A stretch of DNA of 46,128 nt from positions 1-46,128 of the forward strand of contig CADCHO010000014.1 in assembly GCA_902801255.1 (NCBI GenBank), given 5' to 3'. A program made the position numbers and the translations under genes. The notes below the pieces were generated by a model. The model searched no databases and was not told where the DNA came from. It saw only the letters and a list, made by a program, of their open reading frames with translations. Source of the stretch: an uncultured Eubacteriales bacterium (GTDB lineage: Bacteria > Bacillota > Clostridia > Peptostreptococcales > Anaerovoracaceae). Within the stretch, counting starts at the first letter, position 1. The number at the start of each line of letters is the position of its first letter. Shown here one piece after another: positions 17,184 through 24,700 of this stretch.

Positions 17184-19463
17184 CTACGCCTCCTCTCTGT
17201 ATGTTCCCATGGCCGAGCTTCTGAAAATGGATCTCATGAAGCGGTTGGATATAAGAACTGCCATCGTGAGCAGTATAACGGCAAGTATTATATAATCCCG
17301 TAGGGTCAGATACATAAGGTAGTCTGCCAGCTGCTGAGACTGCACTATGCCGCTGCGGCTCAGGAATATGAAGAGAAGGAACAGGGCATATGCGATCATG
17401 CATACAAAGATCAGCTCGACACGCATTATCCGGTTTGCCGAATCCCTGTTCATTCCAAGCATTCTGACTATGGCAAAATATACTCCCCTCGACTTAAGGA
17501 TGAGGCGGACTACAAAGTAAGCTATGAAAAATACAGCCAGAGAGATTATTATGGCTATCGGAAGCTGAATGACATCCACGATTTCACTGTTGAAATAGTT
17601 ATAGATATGATCTTTGAGCACCAGCACATGATAGCCGCCTCGTTCAAGCATGTCCTTCATGCCTTCTGTATTCTTGGTATCATCTACAAATACTGATGCC
17701 TGAAAACTTCCTTTTTCATATAACCTTCTGTAGTCAATCGGGTTGATATAGATCTCACCATCATGCTCCGCCAGATCTTCAAGCCCGGTCTTCTTTGTAA
17801 AGGTCTTTTCACCATAGGTGCCCATGATCATAAGATCGGCTTCTGCATAATAATACAGGGCCTTAACGCGCAGTTTGACCTCATTGCCTGCGGCATATCC
17901 TTTTTCAAACATGGCATCATAACTTGTAGGAAGGAGAATGTATCCCTCGGGTACATTCTCGTTTACAACAAGACCGCCTGAACCCGGAGTGCAGGTTTCT
18001 TCCTTCCTGTTTATGATCATGGTAGTCGTACTGTTTGAAGCGTAGAGACTGCTGCGCATCTCTGTGATCATAGCATCAGAAAAGTAAATTTTGCCGGAGT
18101 CATAATAATCGCTGGTATCATCTTCGACCTTGCCAAGTATGCTATCCGTAAAAATGATGCCTGATACTTTGACCTCGTGCTCGGTCTCGTACTCATCGTC
18201 TGATGTCAGTGAGAACGTCTGACCTATGATATCTGAAGGGTTAGTACCGAAGGTAAAACCGTCATCCGGGCCTTCGAGTATTACCTCGTTGTCTTCATCG
18301 GGCATCTCACCAAGGTCGGGCTGTCTGCCAAGATTGCTGATGCTGAGCATGTATCCGATGAACGTGAAGTTCCCGCTTTCCAGATATGCAGAGGAATCAT
18401 AAATAATATCTTCGCGGATCAGTTTCTCCACGTGAGGAGCGTTTTCTATCGCGTCATAATCCGCTCTCGTGAATGGGCCTCGGTCATTTCTTTCAACAAC
18501 GATACGCTTTGGATCGTAATTCGTGAAATAATCATTCCAGCCCGCTTCAGAGACAGTATCCTGCTGCTTTTTAACAGTTACGTATTGTGAGCTCACAGAG
18601 CTGGCCACAAAAAGAAAGACCAGCAGAAGAAGCAGAAACTTTGACGGCAGATTGAAGGTGTTTCTGACACCAAGCTTGAACTGGGTCCCATAAGACATGC
18701 CGCTTCTTTTCTTAGCCTGATGCTTGGAACCTTCCTCACGCTCTGTGACTGCCTGTTCCGCAGTGACAGTTCTTTGCCTGTGACTGACCACCGCATCTTC
18801 CACTATCTTTCCATCGTGCATCTTTATGACGCGTGTAGCGTGGTCTTTGAACTGGTCATAATTGTGAGTAACAACGACTACAAGCTTATCGGCAGCAATC
18901 TCCGTCAGAAGCTCAACGATCCCTTCAGCTGAAGTACTGTCGAGATTGCCTGTAGGTTCATCTGCAACCAGAATAGAAGTATTTTTGGCCAGGGCACGTG
19001 CGATCGCAACGCGTTGCTTCTGTCCTCCCGAGAGCCTTGATGCCTTGCGGTTGCTGAACTCCGACAACCCAACCTTATCAATGATCTCATTCACTCTCTT
19101 TCTGATCTCAGATGCATCGTATCCGTCTATCTGCATAGCCAGAGCTATGTTCTGATATACCGTATAGCTTGATACAAGATTGTAATTCTGGAATATGCAT
19201 GAAATGTATTTCTGCCTGTATGCCTCGAAGTCAGCAGTCGTGTAGTGGCTGGTCTCCCTGCCTTCGATGTACATTTCACCTTCTTCATAAGTATCAAGAC
19301 CTGAAATGACATTCAGCAGCGTTGACTTACCGCTGCCGGACTCTCCGGTAATTACAACAAATTCGCCAACGTCCAGATCCAGATTGACTCTGGAAATGCC
19401 GCTGGCGACTATACCTTTGCTATAGTAGAATTTCGAAACGTTTTTTAAACGTATCATTCCCAT
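17184..19463 (-). CDS. MacB-type ABC transporter, fused ATPase and FtsX-like permease (first of pair)
   Basis: A 759-residue protein with the same architecture as its downstream neighbour. The ATPase (1 to about 230) has [26 protein letters not shown] and [13 protein letters not shown]. One helix lies at about 272-293, the extracytoplasmic domain at about 295-630, and three helices at about 635-745. The permease part is clearly diverged from that of the other transporter, which suggests a heterodimer rather than a recent duplication. The ATG at 19463 has GGAGA about 9 bases upstream and lies 4 bases after the ATP-grasp stop. It belongs to the operon GT2, ATP-grasp, ABC, ABC, surface protein, so it may move or release a product of the first two enzymes, or pull on the surface protein (inference). 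Confidence 0.88.
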   Translation of the reverse strand: MGMIRLKNVSKFYYSKGIVASGISRVNLDLDVGEFVVITGESGSGKSTLLNVISGLDTYEEGEMYIEGRETSHYTTADFEAYRQKYISCIFQNYNLVSSYTVYQNIALAMQIDGYDASEIRKRVNEIIDKVGLSEFSNRKASRLSGGQKQRVAIARALAKNTSILVADEPTGNLDSTSAEGIVELLTEIAADKLVVVVTHNYDQFKDHATRVIKMHDGKIVEDAVVSHRQRTVTAEQAVTEREEGSKHQAKKRSGMSYGTQFKLGVRNTFNLPSKFLLLLLVFLFVASSVSSQYVTVKKQQDTVSEAGWNDYFTNYDPKRIVVERNDRGPFTRADYDAIENAPHVEKLIREDIIYDSSAYLESGNFTFIGYMLSISNLGRQPDLGEMPDEDNEVILEGPDDGFTFGTNPSDIIGQTFSLTSDDEYETEHEVKVSGIIFTDSILGKVEDDTSDYYDSGKIYFSDAMITEMRSSLYASNSTTTMIINRKEETCTPGSGGLVVNENVPEGYILLPTSYDAMFEKGYAAGNEVKLRVKALYYYAEADLMIMGTYGEKTFTKKTGLEDLAEHDGEIYINPIDYRRLYEKGSFQASVFVDDTKNTEGMKDMLERGGYHVLVLKDHIYNYFNSEIVDVIQLPIAIIISLAVFFIAYFVVRLILKSRGVYFAIVRMLGMNRDSANRIMRVELIFVCMIAYALFLLFIFLSRSGIVQSQQLADYLMYLTLRDYIILAVILLTMAVLISNRFMRSIFRSSAMGTYREEA

Positions 19464-19467
19464 TATG

Positions 19468-20667
19468 TTAATCTCCAGTAACGACTATTTTTATATTCTC
19501 AAGAGCTTTTTCAAGAAGCGCAACTGCTTCATCAAGGCTCTTTCCTTTTGTAATAACATGACCTATGCGGTGAGGACCTACTCTGAACGCATGCACCCGG
19601 TCACCCGGCTTGTAGTCAAACTGGACTTCACAGATGTCAGGATCAGGTGCGTTATTGTCTGTCTGCGAAACGATCACTCCGTCCTTATCGCTGATGAGAA
19701 GCTTGCTGGCATTCGGCACTCCGCCGTCTTTTGCGGCCGGTCCCGGGGCAAAGCTCACTTCTTCGCCCAGCGCAGTCTGCAGTATCTTCTCATAGTAGTC
19801 GAAGTCATAGTATATAGCGGTCAGCTCAGCCAGACAGGTTGCTCCCGACCGTCCGCCGATCTCAAGAACATACGTCTTTCCGTCCTTCATGATGAAGTCA
19901 GCGTTTATTGCGCAGTTGTCGAGCTTCATGGCTTTTATCGCGCCTATGAGCTGGAGTCTTGCGTCCTCGAGCACATCCTCTGACAGGTCATACGGAGCAA
20001 AGTGGCCGACCGGCACTCCTGTGTCTCCTTTGAATACGTAGTCACCGTGAGGGAGTATGAACTCGATCCTGCCGTTCCTGACAAAGGCCTGAGCGCCGAA
20101 TTCCTCGCCGTCAATGAATTCCTCGACGATGAAGTAATCGGAACGCGTATTGGCTCTGACTGTTTCACGCGCTGAATCGAACTGCTCAGGTGTATTTACC
20201 TTTACTATTCCTCTGCTGCCCGATGAGTCAACGGACTTGAACATCAGTGGGAGAGTCAGCTCGCTGATCTGGTCTGCATAGGCGTCATTGTCAAAGTACA
20301 CTTTGCGGTACCTGGCTGTTCTTACGCCGCCAGCTTCATAGACCTCTTTCATCAGGAGCTTGTCTGTCGCGATCACTGCTGCCTGCTCTGAAAGGCCGGT
20401 AAGACCAAGTGCATCGCAGACCTTGCCGATCGTTATGACAGCGACATCAGTGCCTGCAGTGACTATGCCGTCGATATTTTCTTCCTTTGCGATCTCCAGT
20501 ATCTTAGCGTAGTCAGTGGTGTTTTCGTAGTAAACCTTATCGGCGAGAGCAAAGCCCGGGTAGTTGCCCGGTATGCTGACTACTATGGAATATATGCCGA
20601 GGCGCCTGGCTGCTTTGATCAGGGGCACCTGATAGATGCCGGCACCAAGTATTAGTATCTTTTTCAT
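19468..20667 (-). CDS. ATP-grasp ligase (carboxylate-amine ligase-like)
   Basis: A 399-residue cytoplasmic enzyme. The N-terminal Rossmann-like preATP-grasp domain begins MKKILILGAGIYQVPLIKAA. The central ATP-grasp fold has the Gly/Ser loop SVDSSGSRGIVKV (about 145-157), the strand FIVEEFIDGEEF (about 183-194) and the Mg-binding segment ADFIMKDGKTYVLEIGGRSG (about 263-282). The family joins a carboxylate to an amine or thiol through an acyl-phosphate, and such members recur in surface-polysaccharide loci. ATP-grasp enzymes of this shape cannot be assigned a substrate from sequence. GGAGGT lies about 8 bases before the ATG, and the start overlaps the GT2 stop by 4 bases (ATGA). With a GT2 and ABC pair in the same operon, an aminoacylated or peptide-linked glycolipid is one possibility. 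Confidence 0.85.
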   Translation of the reverse strand: MKKILILGAGIYQVPLIKAARRLGIYSIVVSIPGNYPGFALADKVYYENTTDYAKILEIAKEENIDGIVTAGTDVAVITIGKVCDALGLTGLSEQAAVIATDKLLMKEVYEAGGVRTARYRKVYFDNDAYADQISELTLPLMFKSVDSSGSRGIVKVNTPEQFDSARETVRANTRSDYFIVEEFIDGEEFGAQAFVRNGRIEFILPHGDYVFKGDTGVPVGHFAPYDLSEDVLEDARLQLIGAIKAMKLDNCAINADFIMKDGKTYVLEIGGRSGATCLAELTAIYYDFDYYEKILQTALGEEVSFAPGPAAKDGGVPNASKLLISDKDGVIVSQTDNNAPDPDICEVQFDYKPGDRVHAFRVGPHRIGHVITKGKSLDEAVALLEKALENIKIVVTGD

Positions 20668-21614
20668 TTCACGGAACCTCCGGAGTTATTTTTACCTGTA
20701 TATGCATCGCGCACCACGAATTGAGGGTCGTTCGTCTGGTTCTGGAACATCCTGCCAAGGTATTCTCCTATAAGGCCCAGGAACAGCATGATGAGTCCAC
20801 TGAAGAAACAGATGCTGACCATTACGGAATACCAGCCTACAGCGCTCGTTGGAGCGAAAATCTTTTTGAGTACAATTGCAGCAGCGCCGAGTATTCCGAG
20901 GATAGCGAAAAACACGCCGGTCCGTGTGGCGATGCGCAGAGGCACAATAGAGTAGCCCATGATATTGGACCACAGGCTTATCAGCTTGCTGAAGGTGTAA
21001 CCTGAATGGCCGTATTCTCTCTCGAAGTGCTCCACAGGCACGCTTGCGATGTTGCGGGTGGTTCTGAGGAAGAGACCCTGCAGGTGAGTATAGTGGCTCT
21101 TGTACTGCACGACATAGTCCCTGACAAAACGCTTGATGATCCAGAAACTCGAGGTTTTCAGATCTTTAGGCTTGCCTATAAGGATGCGTACTGAAGTGTA
21201 GTTGACCCAGCTCCCGAAATTGCGAAACGCATTGTGATGCTTCTGCGGGTAATATCCATAGACGATATCATATCCCTGGTCGAATGCCTCAAAAAGCTTA
21301 GGCAACTGGGAAGGATGCGTCTGCATGTCGTCATCCATTGCGATAAGGACGTCTCCCTCCGCATAGTTGAGACCTGCCATCACGGCGTTGTGCTGGCCTG
21401 AATTGCGTGCAAGCTCTATGACTTTTACAAAGTCGTAATCATCGGCAAGAGCCCTGAGTGCGCATATCGTTTCGCCTTCATCCGGCGAGTAGTCATCGAC
21501 CAATACAAACTCGAAAGGTGTACGGCCAAGCTCTTCAAGTTTGGCAGCCGTAAGCTCTACCACCTCGCGGATCGTATGCGATGATTTATAACAAGGTATA
21601 ATTACTGAATACAT
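20664..21614 (-). CDS. family 2 glycosyltransferase acting on polyprenyl phosphate (ArnC/CsbB/DPM1-like)
   Basis: A 316-residue protein. The N-terminal GT-A domain begins MYSVIIPCYKSSHTIREVV, with FVLVDDYSPD (about 36-45) and the metal-binding IAMDDDMQTHPSQLPKL (about 91-107). Two hydrophobic helices lie at about 225-250 and 258-285, followed by a short charged tail. This topology is typical of enzymes that load a sugar onto undecaprenyl phosphate for later use outside the cell, e.g. ArnC and CsbB/GtrB. It heads a five-gene leftward operon. The promoter TTGATA-17-TAAAAT ends 6 bases before the ATG, so the mRNA should start on or near the A of the start codon; no Shine-Dalgarno is present. The sugar is unknown. 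A YfhO-type acceptor transferase is encoded at 30376. Confidence 0.88.
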   Translation of the reverse strand: MYSVIIPCYKSSHTIREVVELTAAKLEELGRTPFEFVLVDDYSPDEGETICALRALADDYDFVKVIELARNSGQHNAVMAGLNYAEGDVLIAMDDDMQTHPSQLPKLFEAFDQGYDIVYGYYPQKHHNAFRNFGSWVNYTSVRILIGKPKDLKTSSFWIIKRFVRDYVVQYKSHYTHLQGLFLRTTRNIASVPVEHFEREYGHSGYTFSKLISLWSNIMGYSIVPLRIATRTGVFFAILGILGAAAIVLKKIFAPTSAVGWYSVMVSICFFSGLIMLFLGLIGEYLGRMFQNQTNDPQFVVRDAYTGKNNSGGSVK

Positions 21615-21620
21615 AACAAA

Positions 21621-21649
21621 ATTTTATCTCAGTTGCAATTATTTATCAA
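21621..21649 (-). promoter_or_regulatory. promoter of the GT2/ATP-grasp/ABC operon
   Basis: -35 TTGATA (21649-21644), 17-base spacer, -10 TAAAAT (21626-21621). The predicted start site falls on or next to the A of the ATG at 21614. It overlaps the oppositely directed promoter at 21633-21661, so the two may interfere. Confidence 0.65.
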
Positions 21650-21661
21650 CCGTTGTATCAT
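21633..21661 (+). promoter_or_regulatory. promoter of the small lipoprotein gene
   Basis: -35 TTGCAA (21633-21638), 17-base spacer, -10 TATCAT (21656-21661), just upstream of the Shine-Dalgarno AAGGAGGTGAT (21670-21680). Confidence 0.55.
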
Positions 21662-21685
21662 CCACTCACAAGGAGGTGATCCGGT

Positions 21686-22168
21686 ATGAACAAGAGAATA
21701 ACAGCACTTTTGCTGGTACTGACAATGCTGGCTTCGATCGCTGTACTCAGTGCATGCAGCAAGGAAGAGGATACGGTAGAGTCTGAAATGCTCAAGAGGG
21801 AAATGAATATCGAGGATAACGATTTCGAAGATCCGGCTTTCTCTAATGAAGAAGACGGCGCTGAGGTGGTCACCAAGCCTCACGATGAAAAGGACTTCAT
21901 CGGTATCTGGCAGGCACCTTCAGAAAGAGCAGCCTATCTGTATGGCAACATAAATCTGAAGATAAATGAGGACGGCACCTGGAAGGGCAATATAACGGAA
22001 GAGAATTTCCACGGGAAATGGAGATATGACGGCACAGGCATAAACCTGAAGGACACAGAAGGGGTCATAAACTGGAAACTGTTCTATGCAACAGACGGTA
22101 CATTGATGGTGGACGATAACGACGAACCGGGAGATCCGCTGGTGCTGAAGCCGGGCAAAATGAAGTAA
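21686..22168 (+). CDS. small secreted lipoprotein of unknown function
   Basis: A 160-residue protein. Residues 4-21 are hydrophobic and end in the lipobox VLSAC, giving a lipidated Cys at about residue 24. An acidic linker of about 40 residues follows, and then a beta-rich domain of about 90 residues beginning FIGIWQAP, with KINEDGTWKG and FHGKWRYDGTGINL. This pattern of alternating strands with Trp and Gly recalls small lipocalin-like or META-like beta barrels, but I cannot place it in a named family. The Shine-Dalgarno AAGGAGGTGAT is a near-perfect complement of the 16S tail, so translation should be strong. It is monocistronic, with its own promoter and a terminator shared with the convergent L,D-transpeptidase gene. 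Confidence 0.8.
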   Translation: MNKRITALLLVLTMLASIAVLSACSKEEDTVESEMLKREMNIEDNDFEDPAFSNEEDGAEVVTKPHDEKDFIGIWQAPSERAAYLYGNINLKINEDGTWKGNITEENFHGKWRYDGTGINLKDTEGVINWKLFYATDGTLMVDDNDEPGDPLVLKPGKMK

Positions 22169-22196
22169 CGACCGTAGAATCCAATAAGCAAACTAA

Positions 22197-22227
22197 AAAG
22201 GAGTCAGACACAAAGCCTGACTCCTTT
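22197..22227. terminator. bidirectional terminator between lipoprotein and L,D-transpeptidase genes
   Basis: AAAGGAGTCAG (22197-22207) and CTGACTCCTTT (22217-22227) are perfect 11-base arms with a 9-base loop and A/T-rich flanks on both sides. Confidence 0.88.
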
Positions 22228-22247
22228 AATTTGTTCAAATAAGATGA

Positions 22248-23354
22248 TTAGAACAGAAGTACTGCAGTACCGATCGGAGCGTTTACATATACATCGTAAG
22301 CGTTCTCTTTGTAGTTTCTTACGCATCCGTTCGATGATGGAACACCGATCTTCCAGCCCTTCTTCTTGGCGTGGATCGAGTTGATGTCTGAATACGGTGA
22401 CCAGTATGGAATGCCGTGACGTGTCTTGATCTTCTTCCATACAGCCTTCTTACCGGAAACGCCTGTAGGTGAAGGAGTCTTTGCCTTACCTGTTGAGCAG
22501 TCGAAGTCATTTACACATACCCAGTTGCCGGCAGATCCTGTGAATCTGTAGAGATGCTGTGTGTAGGTGTTGATCCAAACGAGAGAGCCGGTTCTGCTTG
22601 AAATTCCTCTGGAATTTACAAAGAACTCTGCTTCTTCTCTGTTGTAGTTCATGTTTTTCTCATATACACAGCTCTTTTTGCCTGTACGTGTCATGTTGCA
22701 GTAGAAGACGCTGCCGATCTCATTCTTGAAGATGTACTTGCCGCCGCCGAAGCCATAAGCATAGATCTGCTGGCCTTTCTTGACCTTCATCGTTGCTTTT
22801 GGACCGCCGTGTGATTTCAGTGTGCCCGAAGTCTTGATAGTAAGCTTGTAACGGATGGTTTTTACGGATGCTCCGCTTGCTGAAGCAGAAGTCGACGGAC
22901 CTTTCGATCCATCATCTTTTACTTTGTACGCTTCAACGGTTGCAGTAGCTATTCCACCTTCACCAGGAGTTCCGCTCAGTCCGGCACCGGTACTTACATC
23001 ATAGCGGTTGAAAACCTGACCTGTCCTAGGGTTTGTATATTTCATAGGGGTGATAGGCTGACCGTTAAAATTATACTTAACATCAGGAGCGTCAACATTC
23101 CAAAGGAAAACGACCGCTTCGTTGCTTGCATAAGGCGTTAAAGTGATCGGAGCCGGTGCTGCTGGTTCTTCTTCGCCCTCGTTTGTTGCAGGAGCAGCAA
23201 CTTCCTCAGCTGCCGGAGCTTCCAATGCCTGCTCTGTAACTGCAGGAACCTCATTCTGGCCCTCATCTTCTGCGGAAACGCCGATAAACGTAAATGATGT
23301 TACGAATACCATCATTGCAACGATTATCGCCAATCTGCTTTTTAAATTCTTCAT
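22248..23354 (-). CDS. secreted L,D-transpeptidase (YkuD family)
   Basis: A 368-residue exported protein. The signal peptide covers about residues 1-28 (basic start, hydrophobic core, then VSAED). A Glu/Ala/Pro-rich linker runs to about residue 75, a beta-rich middle domain to about 230, and the C-terminal YkuD catalytic domain to the end. Catalytic residues are His328 and Cys344 in SSNGCVRN; the usual SHGC is SNGC here, with Asn in place of the second His. These enzymes form 3-3 crosslinks in peptidoglycan or attach proteins to it. The promoter at 23470-23442 is near consensus, giving a leader of about 80 bases with AGAGGAAAG before the ATG. It is transcribed alone. The family is clear; the acceptor is not. 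Confidence 0.88.
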   Translation of the reverse strand: MKNLKSRLAIIVAMMVFVTSFTFIGVSAEDEGQNEVPAVTEQALEAPAAEEVAAPATNEGEEEPAAPAPITLTPYASNEAVVFLWNVDAPDVKYNFNGQPITPMKYTNPRTGQVFNRYDVSTGAGLSGTPGEGGIATATVEAYKVKDDGSKGPSTSASASGASVKTIRYKLTIKTSGTLKSHGGPKATMKVKKGQQIYAYGFGGGKYIFKNEIGSVFYCNMTRTGKKSCVYEKNMNYNREEAEFFVNSRGISSRTGSLVWINTYTQHLYRFTGSAGNWVCVNDFDCSTGKAKTPSPTGVSGKKAVWKKIKTRHGIPYWSPYSDINSIHAKKKGWKIGVPSSNGCVRNYKENAYDVYVNAPIGTAVLLF

Positions 23355-23441
23355 ATAACTTTCCTCTCTTTACTATATTAGTAATAACTTAAACTCTTAT
23401 TGCGCTTATGGCAAAGAGATCAATACCCCATTGGTCATATC

Positions 23442-23470
23442 ATTATAATAGAAAGGACATTCCTTTACAA
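23442..23470 (-). promoter_or_regulatory. promoter of the L,D-transpeptidase gene
   Basis: -35 TTGTAA (23470-23465), 17-base spacer, perfect -10 TATAAT (23447-23442). The predicted start is near 23435, about 80 bases before the ATG at 23354. Confidence 0.7.
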
Positions 23471-23522
23471 TAGTTTATACGACATAACTCGCATACTGAC
23501 CTTTCAGATCGTTCAGTTAGCT

Positions 23523-23550
23523 TGATTGGTCTGCTTAATTGTATTACAAT
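23523..23550 (+). promoter_or_regulatory. promoter of the dlt-like operon
   Basis: -35 TTGATT (23523-23528), 16-base spacer, -10 TACAAT (23545-23550). The predicted start site near 23557 lies downstream of the ATG at 23522, so translation must begin later, which supports the TTG at 23588. Confidence 0.6.
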
Positions 23551-23587
23551 AACAACGGTAGTATGTTCATTATTCAGGAGGTCCTGG

Positions 23588-24700
23588 TTGGCAAGAAGAA
23601 AAGGCAAAAAATTATTCACAAAAAACGCGCTGAAGGCGCTGTTATTTTTGTGCATTATTGCAGCCATAACGCTGTTTTTTAACCATGTGTTGGGGTTCGC
23701 AGATGCTGAGCACACTGAGACCATAATGAATGAATTTTACGAGCAGGAGGAAAACTCCGTCGATGTCATTTACTTCGGTTCAAGCGCAACTCAGAGAGCT
23801 TTTGTACAGCCGGTAGCTTTCCATAATGATGGCATAGCCGGATATTCGCTGGCATGTGGAAGCCAGCCGTTCGTGCTCACCAAATATATCATGGAAGAGG
23901 CTCTCAAAACCCAGAAGCCTAAGCTGTTCATCGTAGAGGTCAGGGGAGCGTGCAAGCCGCCTGAAGAGTTATGGGATGTAGCTGTCCGCAGACTTCTCGA
24001 CAACATGAAGCTTTCTTCTACCAAAATAGATGCCGTGCGTGATGTGGTCGAGTATGCAGAGGGTACTGATACGGGCATTGACGAAACCGGTCTCTCATAC
24101 ATCTTTCCGCTTCTGAAGTATCACGGAAGATGGAATCCGTCAAAACAGCCGAAGTATTTCACCAATATTGATTACTACAAAGGCTATACGATGGACTGGG
24201 GCGTATGCTTTAAGTGTACCGAGATCCACCCATTGGTATATACGGAAGACAACATCATGCCTATCCATGAAAAAACCGAGAAAGCTCTCATAGAGCTGCT
24301 CGATTACTGCGATACTATCGACACAAAGGTTCTCTTCGTCGTATCTCCTTATGAGGCGAGCGAGAAGGGAATGGGCAAGATCAACTATGCGAAAAACATA
24401 ATTGAATCCAGAGGATACGAAGTGCTCAATTTCCTGCCGGCAGAACAGCGCGAGATGCTCGGGCTCAACGATAAGGACAGCTATTACAACAGAGAGCATC
24501 TCAACTACAATGGATCTCTCATGTATACAGACTACCTGTCAAAATATATTAAAGAAAACTATGGTGTCCCTGACAGAAGGGGAGACAGTAAATATGACAG
24601 CTGGGAAGAGCAGTATGACAGACTTGTTGAAAACCTCGATACCAGATATTTCGTTAATTACATCGATATGATGGAGATAGTTAATCAGGTCAGAAGATAA
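23588..24700 (+). CDS. membrane-anchored SGNH-like acyltransferase (DltD counterpart)
   Basis: A 370-residue protein. The start is TTG at 23588, 6 bases after a perfect AGGAGG (23576-23581). An ATG in frame at 23522 overlaps the promoter and is unlikely. Residues 14-35 form one N-terminal helix after a basic start, so the rest is outside. YFGSSATQRAF (about 62-72) carries the Ser of an SGNH-type block I, and NREHLNYNGS (301-310) carries the C-terminal catalytic-type His304. DltD has the same general plan and moves D-alanine from DltB/DltX to teichoic acid, but this protein is not obviously a canonical DltD. It overlaps the MBOAT gene by one base (TAATG), and dltA and dltC follow, so it should be the final D-alanyl transferase (inference). 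Confidence 0.8.
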   Translation: MARRKGKKLFTKNALKALLFLCIIAAITLFFNHVLGFADAEHTETIMNEFYEQEENSVDVIYFGSSATQRAFVQPVAFHNDGIAGYSLACGSQPFVLTKYIMEEALKTQKPKLFIVEVRGACKPPEELWDVAVRRLLDNMKLSSTKIDAVRDVVEYAEGTDTGIDETGLSYIFPLLKYHGRWNPSKQPKYFTNIDYYKGYTMDWGVCFKCTEIHPLVYTEDNIMPIHEKTEKALIELLDYCDTIDTKVLFVVSPYEASEKGMGKINYAKNIIESRGYEVLNFLPAEQREMLGLNDKDSYYNREHLNYNGSLMYTDYLSKYIKENYGVPDRRGDSKYDSWEEQYDRLVENLDTRYFVNYIDMMEIVNQVRR

